A DNA stretch of 64,000 bases from Flagellimonas meridianipacifica (GCF_003001695.1 NZ_PVYX01000002.1:1116001-1180000); one strand, 5' to 3'. Counted from the first letter of the stretch, positions 33,182-43,557 are shown. The notes: generated by a model not told the origin, from the sequence alone. Numbers and translations are program-made.

Positions 33182-33906
33182 ACTCTTTGGTATACTTCCT
33201 CAAAAGGAACTCTAAAGCGCTTTCCATAGACACCATTTTCGGCTCGAATCCCACAACCGATCACCATATTTATTTCAGCTCCGGAAGGAAGGTTCAATAT
33301 GCGTTTCACTCTTAAGGTGTCACTTCCTTCCATAGGGCAGGTGTCATATCCAACGGCCGCCATGCTAATCATAAAGTTTTGAGCAGCTAGACCCGCACTT
33401 TTGTGCGCTACTATACGCATATCGGAACGCCTTACCTGACGATAAATGGGCCTGAACAATCCTATAATGCTAAACATGACATATTTTACCCAGCCTGTAA
33501 TCCCCAAAACATCAAAATAAACCGTTGGGATAAGCTTTTTATAATAGTTAAGCGCAAATTTTTCTCTACGACTGTATTCTTTTTCAGGCTTATGACCGTA
33601 GGCATTTTCCAGAAAAGTGATATTGGACTTGGCTCGTTTTCTCCACAGGTCTTTTCGACTTACCACCACTACCATTTGCTGGGCAGTTTTGGCGGCATTT
33701 TGACCTAAACAAGCGTTAGTTAGTTTTTTAAGTTTTTCACTCTCAACAACATGGTAAAATTCCCAAAGTTGGAGATTGCTACTAGTCGGTGCCAAAACAG
33801 CATTTTCAATACATTTTCTGACTTTATCTATATCTAACTCCACGTCATCCCTAAAAATCCGTACAGATCTTCTATGGGCAATGGCTTCACTTACGGTTTT
33901 TTCCAT
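33178..33906 (-). CDS. Nitroreductase-family flavoprotein
   Basis: A 242-residue FMN-binding reductase. It begins EKTVSEAIAHRRSVRIFRDD, where RRSVR binds the FMN phosphate, and continues with the helix NAVLAPTSSNLQLWEFYHV that contacts flavin and substrate. The last part has HKSAGLAAQNFMISMAAVGYDTCPMEG, the normal nitroreductase core. A long basic insertion around residues 110-145 (LENAYGHKPEKEYSRREKF) is extra. Such enzymes reduce nitro compounds, quinones or flavins. It is convergent with pxpC and shares its stop. ATG 33906 is preferred over the upstream frame at 33933, as it gives the conserved N-terminus. Confidence 0.9.
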   Translation of the reverse strand: MEKTVSEAIAHRRSVRIFRDDVELDIDKVRKCIENAVLAPTSSNLQLWEFYHVVESEKLKKLTNACLGQNAAKTAQQMVVVVSRKDLWRKRAKSNITFLENAYGHKPEKEYSRREKFALNYYKKLIPTVYFDVLGITGWVKYVMFSIIGLFRPIYRQVRRSDMRIVAHKSAGLAAQNFMISMAAVGYDTCPMEGSDTLRVKRILNLPSGAEINMVIGCGIRAENGVYGKRFRVPFEEVYQRV

Positions 33907-34093
33907 GTTTAAAAATAACCAAAATGATGACACTCAAAAGTCTTTTTTCATGACCCAAAAAACTTACAAATAGAATTGGATATGATATTTTATTTCAATT
34001 TAAAATGTTGATTATCAGTTTAATAAACCTGTTCTTAATCAAATGGATTTGAAGGCGTGAATTATGTTAAAAAACTGGGGTATGCGAAAGGTA

Positions 34094-34101
34094 TATCTTT
34101 G
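34094..34101 (+). promoter_or_regulatory. TAnnTTTG -7 promoter element of the ilv operon
   Basis: TATCTTTG is an exact match to the Bacteroidota -7 element, 49 bp upstream of the ilvD ATG. The -33 position is not a clear TTTG. No leader peptide rich in Val, Ile or Leu and no attenuator-like hairpin is seen in the 244 bp between the nitroreductase and ilvD, so attenuation control looks unlikely. Confidence 0.5.
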
Positions 34102-34150
34102 AATCTTAGAGTAATTTCAGAGAAAACACATATTTCAAAGAAACCTGTTA

Positions 34151-35827
34151 ATGGAATTGAACAAGTATAGTAAAAATGTTACCCAAGACCCTACACAACC
34201 TGCAGCTCAAGCTATGCTGCATGCCATTGGATTAACAGACGACGATTTGAAAAAACCATTGGTAGGAATAGGGAGCACAGGGTATGAAGGCAATCCCTGT
34301 AACATGCACCTTAATGACTTGTCCACCTTTGTAAAAAAAGGGACTCAGGAAGTGGATTTGGTGGGACTGATATTTAATACTATTGGTGTAAGCGATGGTA
34401 TTTCCATGGGCACGTATGGTATGCGTTATTCGCTTCCCTCTAGAGACATTATTGCAGATTCCATGGAGACTGTGGTCCAAGCCATGAATTATGATGGTTT
34501 GGTTACCGTGGTTGGTTGCGATAAGAATATGCCTGGAGCCCTAATGGCCATGATTCGATTGGATAGACCGTCGGTCATGGTTTACGGAGGAACCATTGCC
34601 TCCGGGTGTTTAAATAATAAAAAATTGGATGTAGTATCCGCTTTTGAAGCTTGGGGCGAAAAGGTCGCCGGTACAATGAACGAGCAAGAATACAAGAGCG
34701 TAATTCAAAATGCGTGCCCAGGAGCTGGGGCTTGTGGAGGAATGTACACGGCCAACACCATGGCCTCTGCAATAGAGGCACTTGGAATGTCCTTGCCATA
34801 TAGTTCTTCCAATCCTGCTGTTGGAGACAAGAAAACCGAAGATGCAATAGCTGCTGGAAAAGCGTTAAAACATCTGTTGGAAAAGGATTTAAAGCCCAGC
34901 GATATCATCACAAAAAAGTCTTTGGAAAATGCCGTCAGGCTAATTGTGATTTTAGGGGGTTCTACAAATGCGGTACTTCATTTTTTGGCTATTGCCAAGG
35001 CCGCGGATATTGAATTTGGACTTGATGATTTTCAACGCATAAGTGATACTACTCCTTTTTTGGCGGATTTAAAACCAAGTGGTCGATTTTTAATGGAAGA
35101 CCTTCATAATGTGGGAGGTATACCTGCTGTAATGAAGTTTATGTTGAAGAATGGAATGCTGCATGGTGACTGTTTGACCGTTACGGGAAAGACCATTGCC
35201 GAAAACTTGGAAGACCTACCAGATTTGTTCGATGGGCAGGAAGTTGTGAAAGACCTTGACAAGCCGATAAAAGAAACTGGACATCTAAGAATTCTTTATG
35301 GAAATCTCGCGAAAGATGGTGCCGTAGCGAAAATAACAGGTAAAGAAGGATTGCATTTTTCGGGACCGGCCAAGGTATTCGATGGGGAGTTTGAGGCAAA
35401 TGATGGGATACGCAATGGAAAGGTCAAAAAAGGAGATGTTGTGGTAATTAGGTATGAAGGTCCTAAAGGAGGACCGGGAATGCCTGAAATGTTAAAACCA
35501 ACAGCCGCTATCATGGGGGCAGGTCTAGGTAAAGATGTTGCACTGATTACGGATGGACGGTTTTCTGGTGGAACCCATGGTTTTGTAGTTGGGCATATTG
35601 CTCCTGAGGCTCAAGATGGAGGTGTGATTGCCCTTGTTGAAGAAGGGGACATCATCACAATTGATGCTGAAAAGAACAGCATGTCTATTTCGGTTTCTGA
35701 TGAAGAATTGGACAAAAGACGGGAGAAATGGAAGCAACCTCCATTAAAGGTGAATAAGGGAAGTTTATACAAATACGCAAAAATAGTATCGTCTGCCTCT
35801 AAAGGTTGCGTTACGGATATGATTTAA
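34151..35827 (+). CDS. ilvD: Dihydroxy-acid dehydratase
   Basis: A 558-residue iron-sulfur enzyme that dehydrates 2,3-dihydroxy-isovalerate and -methylvalerate, the third shared step of valine and isoleucine synthesis. The cluster ligands are visible in [34 protein letters not shown] and [20 protein letters not shown]. Later motifs include [14 protein letters not shown] and the C-terminal [20 protein letters not shown]. The length is normal and the start ATG at 34151 gives the family N-terminus. It leads the operon ilvD-ilvB-methyltransferase-ilvN-ilvC. Confidence 0.98.
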   Translation: MELNKYSKNVTQDPTQPAAQAMLHAIGLTDDDLKKPLVGIGSTGYEGNPCNMHLNDLSTFVKKGTQEVDLVGLIFNTIGVSDGISMGTYGMRYSLPSRDIIADSMETVVQAMNYDGLVTVVGCDKNMPGALMAMIRLDRPSVMVYGGTIASGCLNNKKLDVVSAFEAWGEKVAGTMNEQEYKSVIQNACPGAGACGGMYTANTMASAIEALGMSLPYSSSNPAVGDKKTEDAIAAGKALKHLLEKDLKPSDIITKKSLENAVRLIVILGGSTNAVLHFLAIAKAADIEFGLDDFQRISDTTPFLADLKPSGRFLMEDLHNVGGIPAVMKFMLKNGMLHGDCLTVTGKTIAENLEDLPDLFDGQEVVKDLDKPIKETGHLRILYGNLAKDGAVAKITGKEGLHFSGPAKVFDGEFEANDGIRNGKVKKGDVVVIRYEGPKGGPGMPEMLKPTAAIMGAGLGKDVALITDGRFSGGTHGFVVGHIAPEAQDGGVIALVEEGDIITIDAEKNSMSISVSDEELDKRREKWKQPPLKVNKGSLYKYAKIVSSASKGCVTDMI

Positions 35828-35872
35828 GTCTTTCAGTAAACGAAAGTACGCCAGAATCTAAAAAGAAGGATT

Positions 35873-37606
35873 ATGGAAACATTGAACATGCAAAAAAAGG
35901 ATTCCAAAACGAAAAAAGCTATACGTATAACTGGCGCAGAGGCCATTATTCATTGTTTGCTTGAAGAAGGAGTGGATTTGATCTACGGATATCCGGGAGG
36001 CGCAATAATGCCTGTTTATGATGAATTATATAAGTTTCAAGATAAATTGACCCATATTCTTACAAGACATGAGCAGGGTGCAACACATGCCGCCCAAGGA
36101 TATGCAAGAGTAAGTGGAAAAGTGGGAGTGGCCATGGCTACCTCGGGACCTGGCGCTACAAATTTGGTAACAGGACTGGCCGATGCCCAAATAGATTCCA
36201 CTCCAATGGTCTGTATTACTGGACAGGTCCCTCGTCATTTATTGGGTTCTGATGCTTTTCAGGAAACAGATATTGTAGGTATTTCTACTCCAGTGACCAA
36301 ATGGAACTATCAAATTACTAAAGCTTCCGAGATTCCGGAAATCTTTGCCAAAGCCTTTTATATCGCAAAATCTGGACGTCCAGGACCAGTTTTGATAGAT
36401 ATCACAAAGAATGCTCAATTTGACGAATTGGACTTCGCGTATGAAAAGTGTAACGGAGTTAGAAGCTACCAAGCTGTGGCAGAACCGAATTTGGAGGCAA
36501 TACAATCAGCGGCAGAACTTATAAACAACGCTAAAAGGCCTTATATCATTTGGGGTCAGGGTATAATTTTGGGCGAAGCCGAAGAAGAGCTAAAGACTTT
36601 TGTTGAAAAATCAGGAATCCCTGCTGCGTGGACCATTATGGGAGAATCAGCGATTCCCACGGACCACCCATTGAATGTTGGAATGGTGGGGATGCACGGA
36701 AACTATGGTCCAAACGTACTTACCAATGAATGCGATGTGTTGATTGCCATAGGGATGCGTTTTGATGATAGGGTTACGGGAAATCTTGAAACTTATGCGA
36801 AACAAGCAAAGGTTATTCATTTTGAGATTGATCCGGCAGAAATCAACAAAAATGTAAAGGTAGATGTTGCTGTGCTTGGCGATGCCAAGCAGACTTTGCA
36901 TTTATTGCTTCCGCTGATTAATGAAAATGAACATAAAGAATGGCGGTCCGAGTTCGATAAAAAATATGAAGAGGAATATCAAGCGGTTATTCAAAAAGAC
37001 TTGGAACCAACCAAACCCGGTCTAACCATGGGTGAGGTTATCGAACAGATAAACAAAGCTTCCAACAATGATGCAGTTATAGTTACGGATGTAGGACAGC
37101 ATCAGATGATTGCTTGCCGTTACGCAAAGTTCTCTCGTAGCAAAAGCAATATTACTTCCGGTGGTTTGGGAACAATGGGCTTTGCACTCCCCGCTGCTAT
37201 TGGTGCAAAACAAGGTGCTCCAGAACGCGAAGTGGTAGCTGTCATTGGTGATGGAGGCTATCAAATGACCATTCAAGAGCTTGGGGTTATCTTTCAGCAT
37301 AATATACCGGTCAAAATTGTTGTGCTCAACAATCATCATTTGGGAATGGTACGACAATGGCAAGAGCTGTTCTTTGAAAGTCGTTATGCCTCAACCGTTA
37401 TGACCAACCCAGATTTTGTCAAAATCGCGGAAGGATATCACATTAAAGCAAGGCGGGTAACGGAACGAGCAGACTTGGAATCAGCAGTTGTGGAAATGAT
37501 TACTTCTAAAGACCCCTATTTTTTGGAGGTAAGGGTAGAGAAAGAGGATAATGTGTTTCCCATGATTCCTTCGGGAGCGTCAGTTTCCGATATTAGATTG
37601 AAATAG
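35873..37606 (+). CDS. ilvB: Acetolactate synthase, large subunit
   Basis: A 577-residue thiamine-diphosphate enzyme that condenses pyruvate with pyruvate or 2-oxobutyrate, the first step for branched-chain amino acids. The N-terminal glutamate of the active site is in HEQGATHAAQGYARVSGK, the central FAD-like domain starts near residue 200, and the TPP motif is VIGDGGYQMTIQELGV followed by NNHHLGM. The last two are the standard GDG...NN diphosphate-Mg site. The lysine-rich first 20 residues (KDSKTKKAIRITGAE) are a normal extension. The methyltransferase starts one base after its stop. Confidence 0.98.
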   Translation: METLNMQKKDSKTKKAIRITGAEAIIHCLLEEGVDLIYGYPGGAIMPVYDELYKFQDKLTHILTRHEQGATHAAQGYARVSGKVGVAMATSGPGATNLVTGLADAQIDSTPMVCITGQVPRHLLGSDAFQETDIVGISTPVTKWNYQITKASEIPEIFAKAFYIAKSGRPGPVLIDITKNAQFDELDFAYEKCNGVRSYQAVAEPNLEAIQSAAELINNAKRPYIIWGQGIILGEAEEELKTFVEKSGIPAAWTIMGESAIPTDHPLNVGMVGMHGNYGPNVLTNECDVLIAIGMRFDDRVTGNLETYAKQAKVIHFEIDPAEINKNVKVDVAVLGDAKQTLHLLLPLINENEHKEWRSEFDKKYEEEYQAVIQKDLEPTKPGLTMGEVIEQINKASNNDAVIVTDVGQHQMIACRYAKFSRSKSNITSGGLGTMGFALPAAIGAKQGAPEREVVAVIGDGGYQMTIQELGVIFQHNIPVKIVVLNNHHLGMVRQWQELFFESRYASTVMTNPDFVKIAEGYHIKARRVTERADLESAVVEMITSKDPYFLEVRVEKEDNVFPMIPSGASVSDIRLK

Positions 37607-37607
37607 T

Positions 37608-38201
37608 ATGAATATATCGGAAATGACAAGAATACCTGCGGTTTATCCGGAGTTGCTTAAAATGACCGAAGAGGTCGGTTTCACTATGCCTTCAGACGTT
37701 TCCATAGGTAACCTTCTCCAAACCTTGATTGTTTCTAAACCGAACGGTACTTTTTTAGAATTAGGCACAGGCACGGGACTTTCCTTGGCTTGGATGCTTG
37801 AAGGAATGCAATTGGAATCTGAAGTCATCAGTCTGGACAATGACGAACGCTTGATTCAACTTGTAGAAAATGCTTTTGAGGGTGAATCCAAGCTTAAGCT
37901 TTTATGTGTAGATGGTGGTGAGTGGATTTCTGAGTATAAGGGCGAAGGATTCGATTTAATTTTTGCAGATACTTGGGCTGGAAAATATACACATTTGGAA
38001 AAAACGCTGAGTATGGTCAAAAGTGGGGGATATTATATAATTGATGATATGAATCCTCAACCCAACTGGCCAGATGGTCATGAAGAAAAGGCAAAACAGC
38101 TTGTTGAAACTTTGGAGAATAGAGAAGATTTTGTGATTACAAAATTGGATTGGTCAACAGGAATAATTATCGCGGTAAAAAAGAGCAACTATGGAAAGTA
38201 A
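37608..38201 (+). CDS. O-methyltransferase-like SAM-dependent methyltransferase inside the ilv operon
   Basis: A 197-residue Rossmann methyltransferase. The SAM-binding motif I is FLELGTGTGLSLAWML, followed by EVISLDNDERLIQLVENAF (acidic end of strand 2), DLIFADTWAGKYTHLEKT (motif IV) and a GGYYIIDDMNPQPNWP loop, the usual DD metal/substrate segment of catechol-type O-methyltransferases. It starts 1 bp after the ilvB stop and overlaps ilvN by 11 bp, so translation is coupled in the middle of the operon. Nothing in valine/isoleucine synthesis needs a methyl transfer, so the substrate is unknown; it may act on an acetolactate- or oxo-acid-related metabolite or simply share the promoter. Codon use matches its neighbours. 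Confidence 0.85.
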   Translation: MNISEMTRIPAVYPELLKMTEEVGFTMPSDVSIGNLLQTLIVSKPNGTFLELGTGTGLSLAWMLEGMQLESEVISLDNDERLIQLVENAFEGESKLKLLCVDGGEWISEYKGEGFDLIFADTWAGKYTHLEKTLSMVKSGGYYIIDDMNPQPNWPDGHEEKAKQLVETLENREDFVITKLDWSTGIIIAVKKSNYGK

Positions 38202-38718
38202 GTGGTATACCATATCCGTATATTCTGAAAACAGTGTGGGTTTGCTTAATAGAATATCAGGAATATTCTTAAAGCGTCACATTAATATAGAAAGTCTAAA
38301 CGTTTCAAAATCAGAAATTGAAAATGTTTCAAAATTCACAATAGTTGTGTTCACCACAGAAGATTGGACCCGTAAAATCGTGGGTCAAATAGAAAAGCAG
38401 ATTGAGGTGATCAAGGCCTTTTATCATACAGATGATGAGACGATTTACCAAGAGTCCGCTTTGTTCAAGATAGCATCCCATCTATTGTTTGACGAAAGAC
38501 AAATCCAAAACATAATCAAAGAAAGCAATTCCCAGATTGTTACTGTTTCCCGGGATTTCTTTGTACTCGCTAAAACGGGTAGAAGACACGAAATTGATGA
38601 AATGCACGATGCACTTGAGCCTTATGGTATCATGCAATTTGTGCGTTCGGGACGGATAACAGTAACCAAGGCAAGTATGCCGATTACCGAAATACTGGCA
38701 GAATTTCAAAACAAATAA
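38191..38718 (+). CDS. ilvN: Acetolactate synthase, small (regulatory) subunit
   Basis: A 175-residue regulatory subunit with an N-terminal ACT domain (YTISVYSENSVGLLNRISGIFLKRHINIES, key residues VGLLNRISGIF) for valine feedback and a second ACT-like C-terminal domain (IVTVSRDFFVLAKTGRRHEIDE). It activates the large subunit and gives it allosteric control. Its start overlaps the methyltransferase by 11 bp, an arrangement in which the ilvB and ilvN pair is interrupted by another gene. ilvC follows after 20 bp. Confidence 0.96.
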   Translation: MESKWYTISVYSENSVGLLNRISGIFLKRHINIESLNVSKSEIENVSKFTIVVFTTEDWTRKIVGQIEKQIEVIKAFYHTDDETIYQESALFKIASHLLFDERQIQNIIKESNSQIVTVSRDFFVLAKTGRRHEIDEMHDALEPYGIMQFVRSGRITVTKASMPITEILAEFQNK

Positions 38719-38738
38719 GCACTAAATAAAAACTGAAA

Positions 38739-40214
38739 ATGGCAAATTACTTCAATACATTATCATTACGAGACCAATTGACCCAACTGGGGAAATGCAG
38801 GTTTATGCAATCTCATGAATTTGGTGATGGTGTTACAGCTTTAAAAGGTAAAAAAATAGTTATCATAGGATGTGGGGCGCAGGGCTTGAATCAAGGATTG
38901 AATATGAGGGATTCAGGTTTGGATATCTCCTATGCACTTCGCGAAGCCGCAATAAAAGAACAAAGGCAGTCTTATAAGAATGCTACAGAAAACAATTTCA
39001 CGGCGGGCACTTATGAAGAATTGATTCCTTCGGCTGATATGGTAATTAATTTGACTCCGGATAAACAGCACACCAACGTTGTTGGTGCGGTAATGCCTTT
39101 AATGAAACAAGGAGCCACTTTGTCCTACTCGCATGGATTTAATATTGTGGAAGAAGGGATGCAAATACGAAAGGACCTTACCGTAATCATGGTAGCGCCT
39201 AAAAGTCCCGGTTCTGAGGTAAGAGAGGAATATAAGCGTGGATTCGGAGTACCTACTTTAATAGCGGTACACCCAGAAAATGACCCTGAAGGAAAAGGAT
39301 TGGAGCAAGCTAAGGCCTATGCCGCTGCAACCGGTGGGCATAGGGCTGGAGTACTTGAATCTTCCTTTGTGGCTGAGGTAAAATCCGATTTAATGGGCGA
39401 GCAGACTATCTTATGTGGGCTGTTGCAAACGGGATCTATACTTTCCTTTAATAAAATGATTGAAAAGGGTATCGATGCGGGTTATGCTTCCAAGCTCATT
39501 CAATATGGCTGGGAGACCATTACCGAAGGTCTCAAACAAGGCGGTATTACCAACATGATGGACCGTTTATCCAACCCAGCGAAGATTAAGGCCTTTGATT
39601 TGGCAGAAGAGCTCAAAGTAATCATGCGACCCTTATTTCAGAAGCACATGGATGATATAATGAGTGGTCATTTTTCTAAAACCATGATGGAGGATTGGGA
39701 TAATGGAGATAAGAATCTTTTGGACTGGCGTGCAGCTACCGGCGAAACTGCTTTTGAAAAAACTCCTGCTGGGAGTGACGATATTTCCGAACAGGAATAC
39801 TATGACCATGGTGTATTAATGGTGGCTTTTGTAAAATCTGGAGTAGAATTGGCCTTTGAAACCATGACAGAATCTGGGATAATTGATGAATCGGCCTATT
39901 ACGAGTCGTTGCACGAAACCCCATTGATAGCGAACACCATTGCCAGAAAGAAATTGTTTGAAATGAACCGGGTAATTTCCGATACAGCGGAGTACGGTTG
40001 TTACTTATTTGACCATGCATGCAAACCTTTGTTGGAAGACTTTATGAAAACCGTTGAAACCGATATTATCGGTAAGGCTTATGGAGCGGATTCTGACAAT
40101 GGCGTTGACAACATGAAATTGATTGCTGTGAACAAAGCTATACGCGAGCATCCGGTCGAAGTGATTGGAGCACAGCTTCGCGCTTCAATGACGGCCATGA
40201 AACCTATCGGTTAA
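38739..40214 (+). CDS. ilvC: Ketol-acid reductoisomerase, class II
   Basis: A 491-residue enzyme that isomerises and reduces acetolactate with NADPH. The nucleotide loop is [20 protein letters not shown], followed by [20 protein letters not shown] and the Mg-binding block [20 protein letters not shown]. Its length places it in the long class II group found in E. coli and Bacteroidota, which carries a duplicated C-terminal knotted domain. The first residues [20 protein letters not shown] are typical of this class. It is the last biosynthetic ilv gene of the operon, 49 bp before gapN. Confidence 0.98.
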   Translation: MANYFNTLSLRDQLTQLGKCRFMQSHEFGDGVTALKGKKIVIIGCGAQGLNQGLNMRDSGLDISYALREAAIKEQRQSYKNATENNFTAGTYEELIPSADMVINLTPDKQHTNVVGAVMPLMKQGATLSYSHGFNIVEEGMQIRKDLTVIMVAPKSPGSEVREEYKRGFGVPTLIAVHPENDPEGKGLEQAKAYAAATGGHRAGVLESSFVAEVKSDLMGEQTILCGLLQTGSILSFNKMIEKGIDAGYASKLIQYGWETITEGLKQGGITNMMDRLSNPAKIKAFDLAEELKVIMRPLFQKHMDDIMSGHFSKTMMEDWDNGDKNLLDWRAATGETAFEKTPAGSDDISEQEYYDHGVLMVAFVKSGVELAFETMTESGIIDESAYYESLHETPLIANTIARKKLFEMNRVISDTAEYGCYLFDHACKPLLEDFMKTVETDIIGKAYGADSDNGVDNMKLIAVNKAIREHPVEVIGAQLRASMTAMKPIG

Positions 40215-40223
40215 TCATTTGTT

Positions 40224-40231
40224 TACATTTG
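40224..40231 (+). promoter_or_regulatory. TAnnTTTG -7 element before gapN
   Basis: TACATTTG is an exact -7 match, 33 bp upstream of the gapN ATG and 10 bp after the ilvC stop. No good -33 TTTG is seen. It suggests that gapN has its own promoter in addition to read-through from ilvC. Confidence 0.35.
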
Positions 40232-40263
40232 ATACGTATCTTCACTCAACTAACTACGCATTT

Positions 40264-41838
40264 ATGATACCAGAGCAGTTTCAAATTAAGGAAGAAATTC
40301 ATCAAACCAAATATTTGGTAAATGGGGAACTAAAAGATTGGAAGGGAAAGACTTCACCTGTCGTATCCACCATCTCATCCACCAAGGAGTATGCTCCAAC
40401 ACCTCTAGGTAGTATCCCTGATATGGGTGAGGCCGAGGCCATGGAGGCTCTGGACGCTGCTTTGGCTTCTTATAATAAAGGTCAAGGTGTTTGGCCAACC
40501 ATGAAAGTTAAAGACCGCATTGAATGTATGGAATCCTTTGTCAAAAAGATGGAGGAAAAGCGCGAGGAGGTAGTGAAGTTGTTGATGTGGGAAATAGGCA
40601 AGAACCAACCAGATAGCTATAAGGAATTTGATCGTACCGTTGAGTATATTTATGATACGATTGAAGAATACAAACAGCTCGATAGAAATTCTGCAAAATT
40701 CTCTAAACATGATGGTGTTTATGCTCATATCCGCAGGGGGCCATTAGGGGTTGTTCTGTGCTTGGGGCCATATAACTACCCCTTGAATGAAACTTTCGCC
40801 TTGCTTATTCCGGCAATCATCATGGGTAACACCACTATTTTTAAACCTGCAAAACATGGCGTTTTGTTGATAACCCCTTTATTGGAGGCTTTTCAATCCA
40901 GTTTTCCAAAAGGAGTGGTGAATATTCTTTTCGGTAGAGGAAGGGCCGTTGCGGCACCTATTATGAAAACCGGGAAGGTGGATGTTCTGGCATTGATTGG
41001 TAATAGTAAATCTGCCAACGCATTGCAAGAGCAGCATCCAAAAAGCAATCGACTTCGTTTAGTTTTGGGACTTGAGGCTAAAAACCCAGCAATAGTATTG
41101 CCGGATGCTGATTTAGACCTTACTATCAATGAATGTATAGCTGGCACTCTTTCTTTTAATGGACAGCGATGTACTGCTTTGAAAGTGGTCTATGTACATG
41201 AGGATATCAAGGAACAGTTTTTAAAACGGTTCTCGGAAAAAGTAGATGCCTTGAAATTTGGCAATCCATGGGATAAAGATGTAAAGCTGACACCCTTGCC
41301 GGAACCAGGAAAACCAGCCTATATACAAGGACTCTTGGATGACGCCAAGAAAAAAGGAGCCAAAATCCAGAATAAAAAAGGAGGGAAGCATAAGGACAAT
41401 TATATCTGGCCTGCGGTGTTGTACCCAGTAAGCAAAGACATGCTGGTATATGAAGAGGAACAATTTGGACCTATTATTCCAGTGCTTTCATTTAAGGATA
41501 TTGAGGAGCCGTTGGACGACATGGCAGAATCTAACTATGGACAACAGGTAAGCCTCTTTGGGAAGGATGTATACACCTTATCTCCATTAATTGATACTTT
41601 GGCCAACTTGGTATGCCGTGTGAACCTGAACAGTTCATGTCAGCGTGGTCCCGATGTCTACCCTTTCACAGGACGTAAAGATTCCGCACAGGCCACTTTA
41701 AGTGTGCATGATGCACTTCGCTCATTTTCTATACGGACATTTGTTGCCTTCAAGGACAATGAGCTTAACAACGAAACTATAGAGCAGCTATTGGAGGCTA
41801 AGGTTAGTAATTTTTTGAGTACTGATTATATTTTGTAA
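40264..41838 (+). CDS. gapN: NADP-dependent non-phosphorylating glyceraldehyde-3-phosphate dehydrogenase-like aldehyde dehydrogenase
   Basis: A 524-residue aldehyde dehydrogenase. The fold motifs are [19 protein letters not shown] (oxyanion), [38 protein letters not shown] with the general-base Glu, and [14 protein letters not shown] with the catalytic Cys. The closing [24 protein letters not shown], here shortened to [12 protein letters not shown], is the phosphate-site signature of GapN rather than other aldehyde dehydrogenases. GapN oxidises glyceraldehyde-3-phosphate to 3-phosphoglycerate with NADP+, making NADPH, which ilvC needs. That link is inference from position. ATG 40264 gives the family start; an upstream frame to 40219 is disfavoured. 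It converges with the next gene with a 3-bp gap. Confidence 0.85.
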   Translation: MIPEQFQIKEEIHQTKYLVNGELKDWKGKTSPVVSTISSTKEYAPTPLGSIPDMGEAEAMEALDAALASYNKGQGVWPTMKVKDRIECMESFVKKMEEKREEVVKLLMWEIGKNQPDSYKEFDRTVEYIYDTIEEYKQLDRNSAKFSKHDGVYAHIRRGPLGVVLCLGPYNYPLNETFALLIPAIIMGNTTIFKPAKHGVLLITPLLEAFQSSFPKGVVNILFGRGRAVAAPIMKTGKVDVLALIGNSKSANALQEQHPKSNRLRLVLGLEAKNPAIVLPDADLDLTINECIAGTLSFNGQRCTALKVVYVHEDIKEQFLKRFSEKVDALKFGNPWDKDVKLTPLPEPGKPAYIQGLLDDAKKKGAKIQNKKGGKHKDNYIWPAVLYPVSKDMLVYEEEQFGPIIPVLSFKDIEEPLDDMAESNYGQQVSLFGKDVYTLSPLIDTLANLVCRVNLNSSCQRGPDVYPFTGRKDSAQATLSVHDALRSFSIRTFVAFKDNELNNETIEQLLEAKVSNFLSTDYIL

Positions 41839-41841
41839 GCG

Positions 41842-43395
41842 TTATTGTATTTGAGCCAGTTCGCCATAGCGCTCTTTTGTTTCTATAGCCTCAGCCAAAC
41901 CAATTAGGTAATAGTTGAATTCTTCATGAAGAAGTATTCTATTCGGAAGGTTTTCAAATTCAGCGATTTGAGAAAGATACTTTTTGGATTCTTCCAAGTT
42001 ATCCATGAGTAAATGGCCCAAGGATAAGTTGGCAAAGATGATTTTTTGTATTTCTGGGTTTGAGGTTCTATCGAGCTTGTCTTGCCAGTAGTTCAAGCAT
42101 ATTTCAATTTCTGGCTTTATTTCTTGATGGTTTCTCTTCTTTTTTTTACTCCCAGCAGATAAAGTATTAATCGCTGTTTTTGCAGAGTAACAGGCATCAT
42201 TCAATGCTTCGTGACCTTTGTTTTTTATTCCGAAGATGGCAGAATAAACCGTTTTGTTTTGTTTTAGAAAATGTTCACGGAGTATTTCACCGCTTTTTTT
42301 GTAAAAAAACTCTAGGACATCAGCCTCATATTTTACCAATTTCTTGCCCAAGAGTTTTAGCTTCTTTTGCGGATTTTTCTTCAAGTTATATTTCATCTTA
42401 AAGATGGGATTCTGTAAAAAATGGCCAATGGGGAGGGACGTAGATTTTTCTTTTTCGTCAACATAAAACGTAATGGGATAGCTTAGCAAGGTGTCTTTGT
42501 AGCGTGTTACCACAGTTAGACTTGCAGTTGCATCAATTTGACAAATTATACTTTCCTTATCTGAGAAATCGATGTCGGATTGGAGGTTTTCAATTTTGTA
42601 ATATAAAGTCTTTAAGGTAATAGTGATATCAGGATTTTGATTGGTTCTAGAATAAGGGGACTGATTGAATTCCATATATTTCTTAGCCCACGTATCCAGA
42701 GTGTCAGAGATGGCTTCTTGGAAAAGTCTATCCCTCTCTTGAAGGTCTCCTTCCTTTGACTTAGCGTTCCAGGAAATCTCGTCCCACCAATCCATTGGAG
42801 ATAAATTAGAATCTACGAGAATATCATATGTAGATATATTTTGCGAAAGAGGAGTTTTTGGCGCAATGGTATAAGACCAAGACACAGGATTCTTAATAGG
42901 TTTTATTTTCTTTTGAGCACTTACCCCAAACGATACAGCCATAAAAAATAAACAAATGTTCCGAATCTTGGTAGTTGAATTATTGTTTTTAAGGTTCTTG
43001 GGGCTATCAAAATTGCCTAGATGGGTTTTTAAATAATTGCGCAGGTCATCCAAAGAGTTTTTGTCCAGCTTGTACTTCACAATTTCCAGTGTACATAGAG
43101 AACCATGCAAAAAGATGCTGTTTTTGGTTTCACGAACCATATCAACATGGGCTATGCTTAAGGAAAGCTTGCTAGGATATTTTTTTTGAAAAACACCATT
43201 TTTAATTACGTAGTAGGGGATAAAGACCTTGTGTAGGAAGTTGATGAAGTAAAGCAATGCTATTACAAAAGCTAGGATTGTAAGGTGAGAACTGCCATGA
43301 ACAGATGTGTTATGATACACCACTGCTAAAATAATCCATGAGAAACCGAAGAAGAGACTTAAACCCAATCTTTTCCTACAGTATTTGATTTTCAT
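41842..43395 (-). CDS. PH-like membrane protein fused to a periplasmic domain, unknown function
   Basis: A 517-residue protein in two parts. Residues 1-130 have two transmembrane helices (about 11-27 and 38-60) and a strand-rich bacterial PH-like segment ending in a helix (DKNSLDDLRNYLKTHL). Residues 145-160 (RNICLFFMAVSFGVSA, then Gln161) look exactly like a Bacteroidota signal peptide in the middle of the protein, followed by about 355 residues without membrane segments, partly helical and perhaps TPR-like at the end (IIFANLSLGHLLMDNLEESK). So it may be a natural fusion with a cytosolic PH part and a periplasmic part joined by a third helix, or two genes joined by loss of a stop. ATG 43395 starts the PH part; the open frame goes on to 43467. 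Neighbours ilv/leu give no functional hint. Confidence 0.7.
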   Translation of the reverse strand: MKIKYCRKRLGLSLFFGFSWIILAVVYHNTSVHGSSHLTILAFVIALLYFINFLHKVFIPYYVIKNGVFQKKYPSKLSLSIAHVDMVRETKNSIFLHGSLCTLEIVKYKLDKNSLDDLRNYLKTHLGNFDSPKNLKNNNSTTKIRNICLFFMAVSFGVSAQKKIKPIKNPVSWSYTIAPKTPLSQNISTYDILVDSNLSPMDWWDEISWNAKSKEGDLQERDRLFQEAISDTLDTWAKKYMEFNQSPYSRTNQNPDITITLKTLYYKIENLQSDIDFSDKESIICQIDATASLTVVTRYKDTLLSYPITFYVDEKEKSTSLPIGHFLQNPIFKMKYNLKKNPQKKLKLLGKKLVKYEADVLEFFYKKSGEILREHFLKQNKTVYSAIFGIKNKGHEALNDACYSAKTAINTLSAGSKKKKRNHQEIKPEIEICLNYWQDKLDRTSNPEIQKIIFANLSLGHLLMDNLEESKKYLSQIAEFENLPNRILLHEEFNYYLIGLAEAIETKERYGELAQIQ

Positions 43396-43557
43396 AATGT
43401 TGCAATTTTGATACAACATTACATATATCGACCAATTGTTTTTACGGACAATTGATGGTTGCAGCATATAAATTGATGGATTAGGTAAACCCTTAAATAA
43501 TTAAGAGTCTACCTAAATGGGTTTATAAAAGAAGTGAGATTCCTTTTGTGGAAAAGA

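Noticed and set aside
34064-34102. Possible leader peptide upstream of ilvD (MLKNWGMRKVYL)
   Set aside because: It lies upstream of and across the -7 element, so it would not be in the transcript, and it is not enriched in Val, Ile or Leu.
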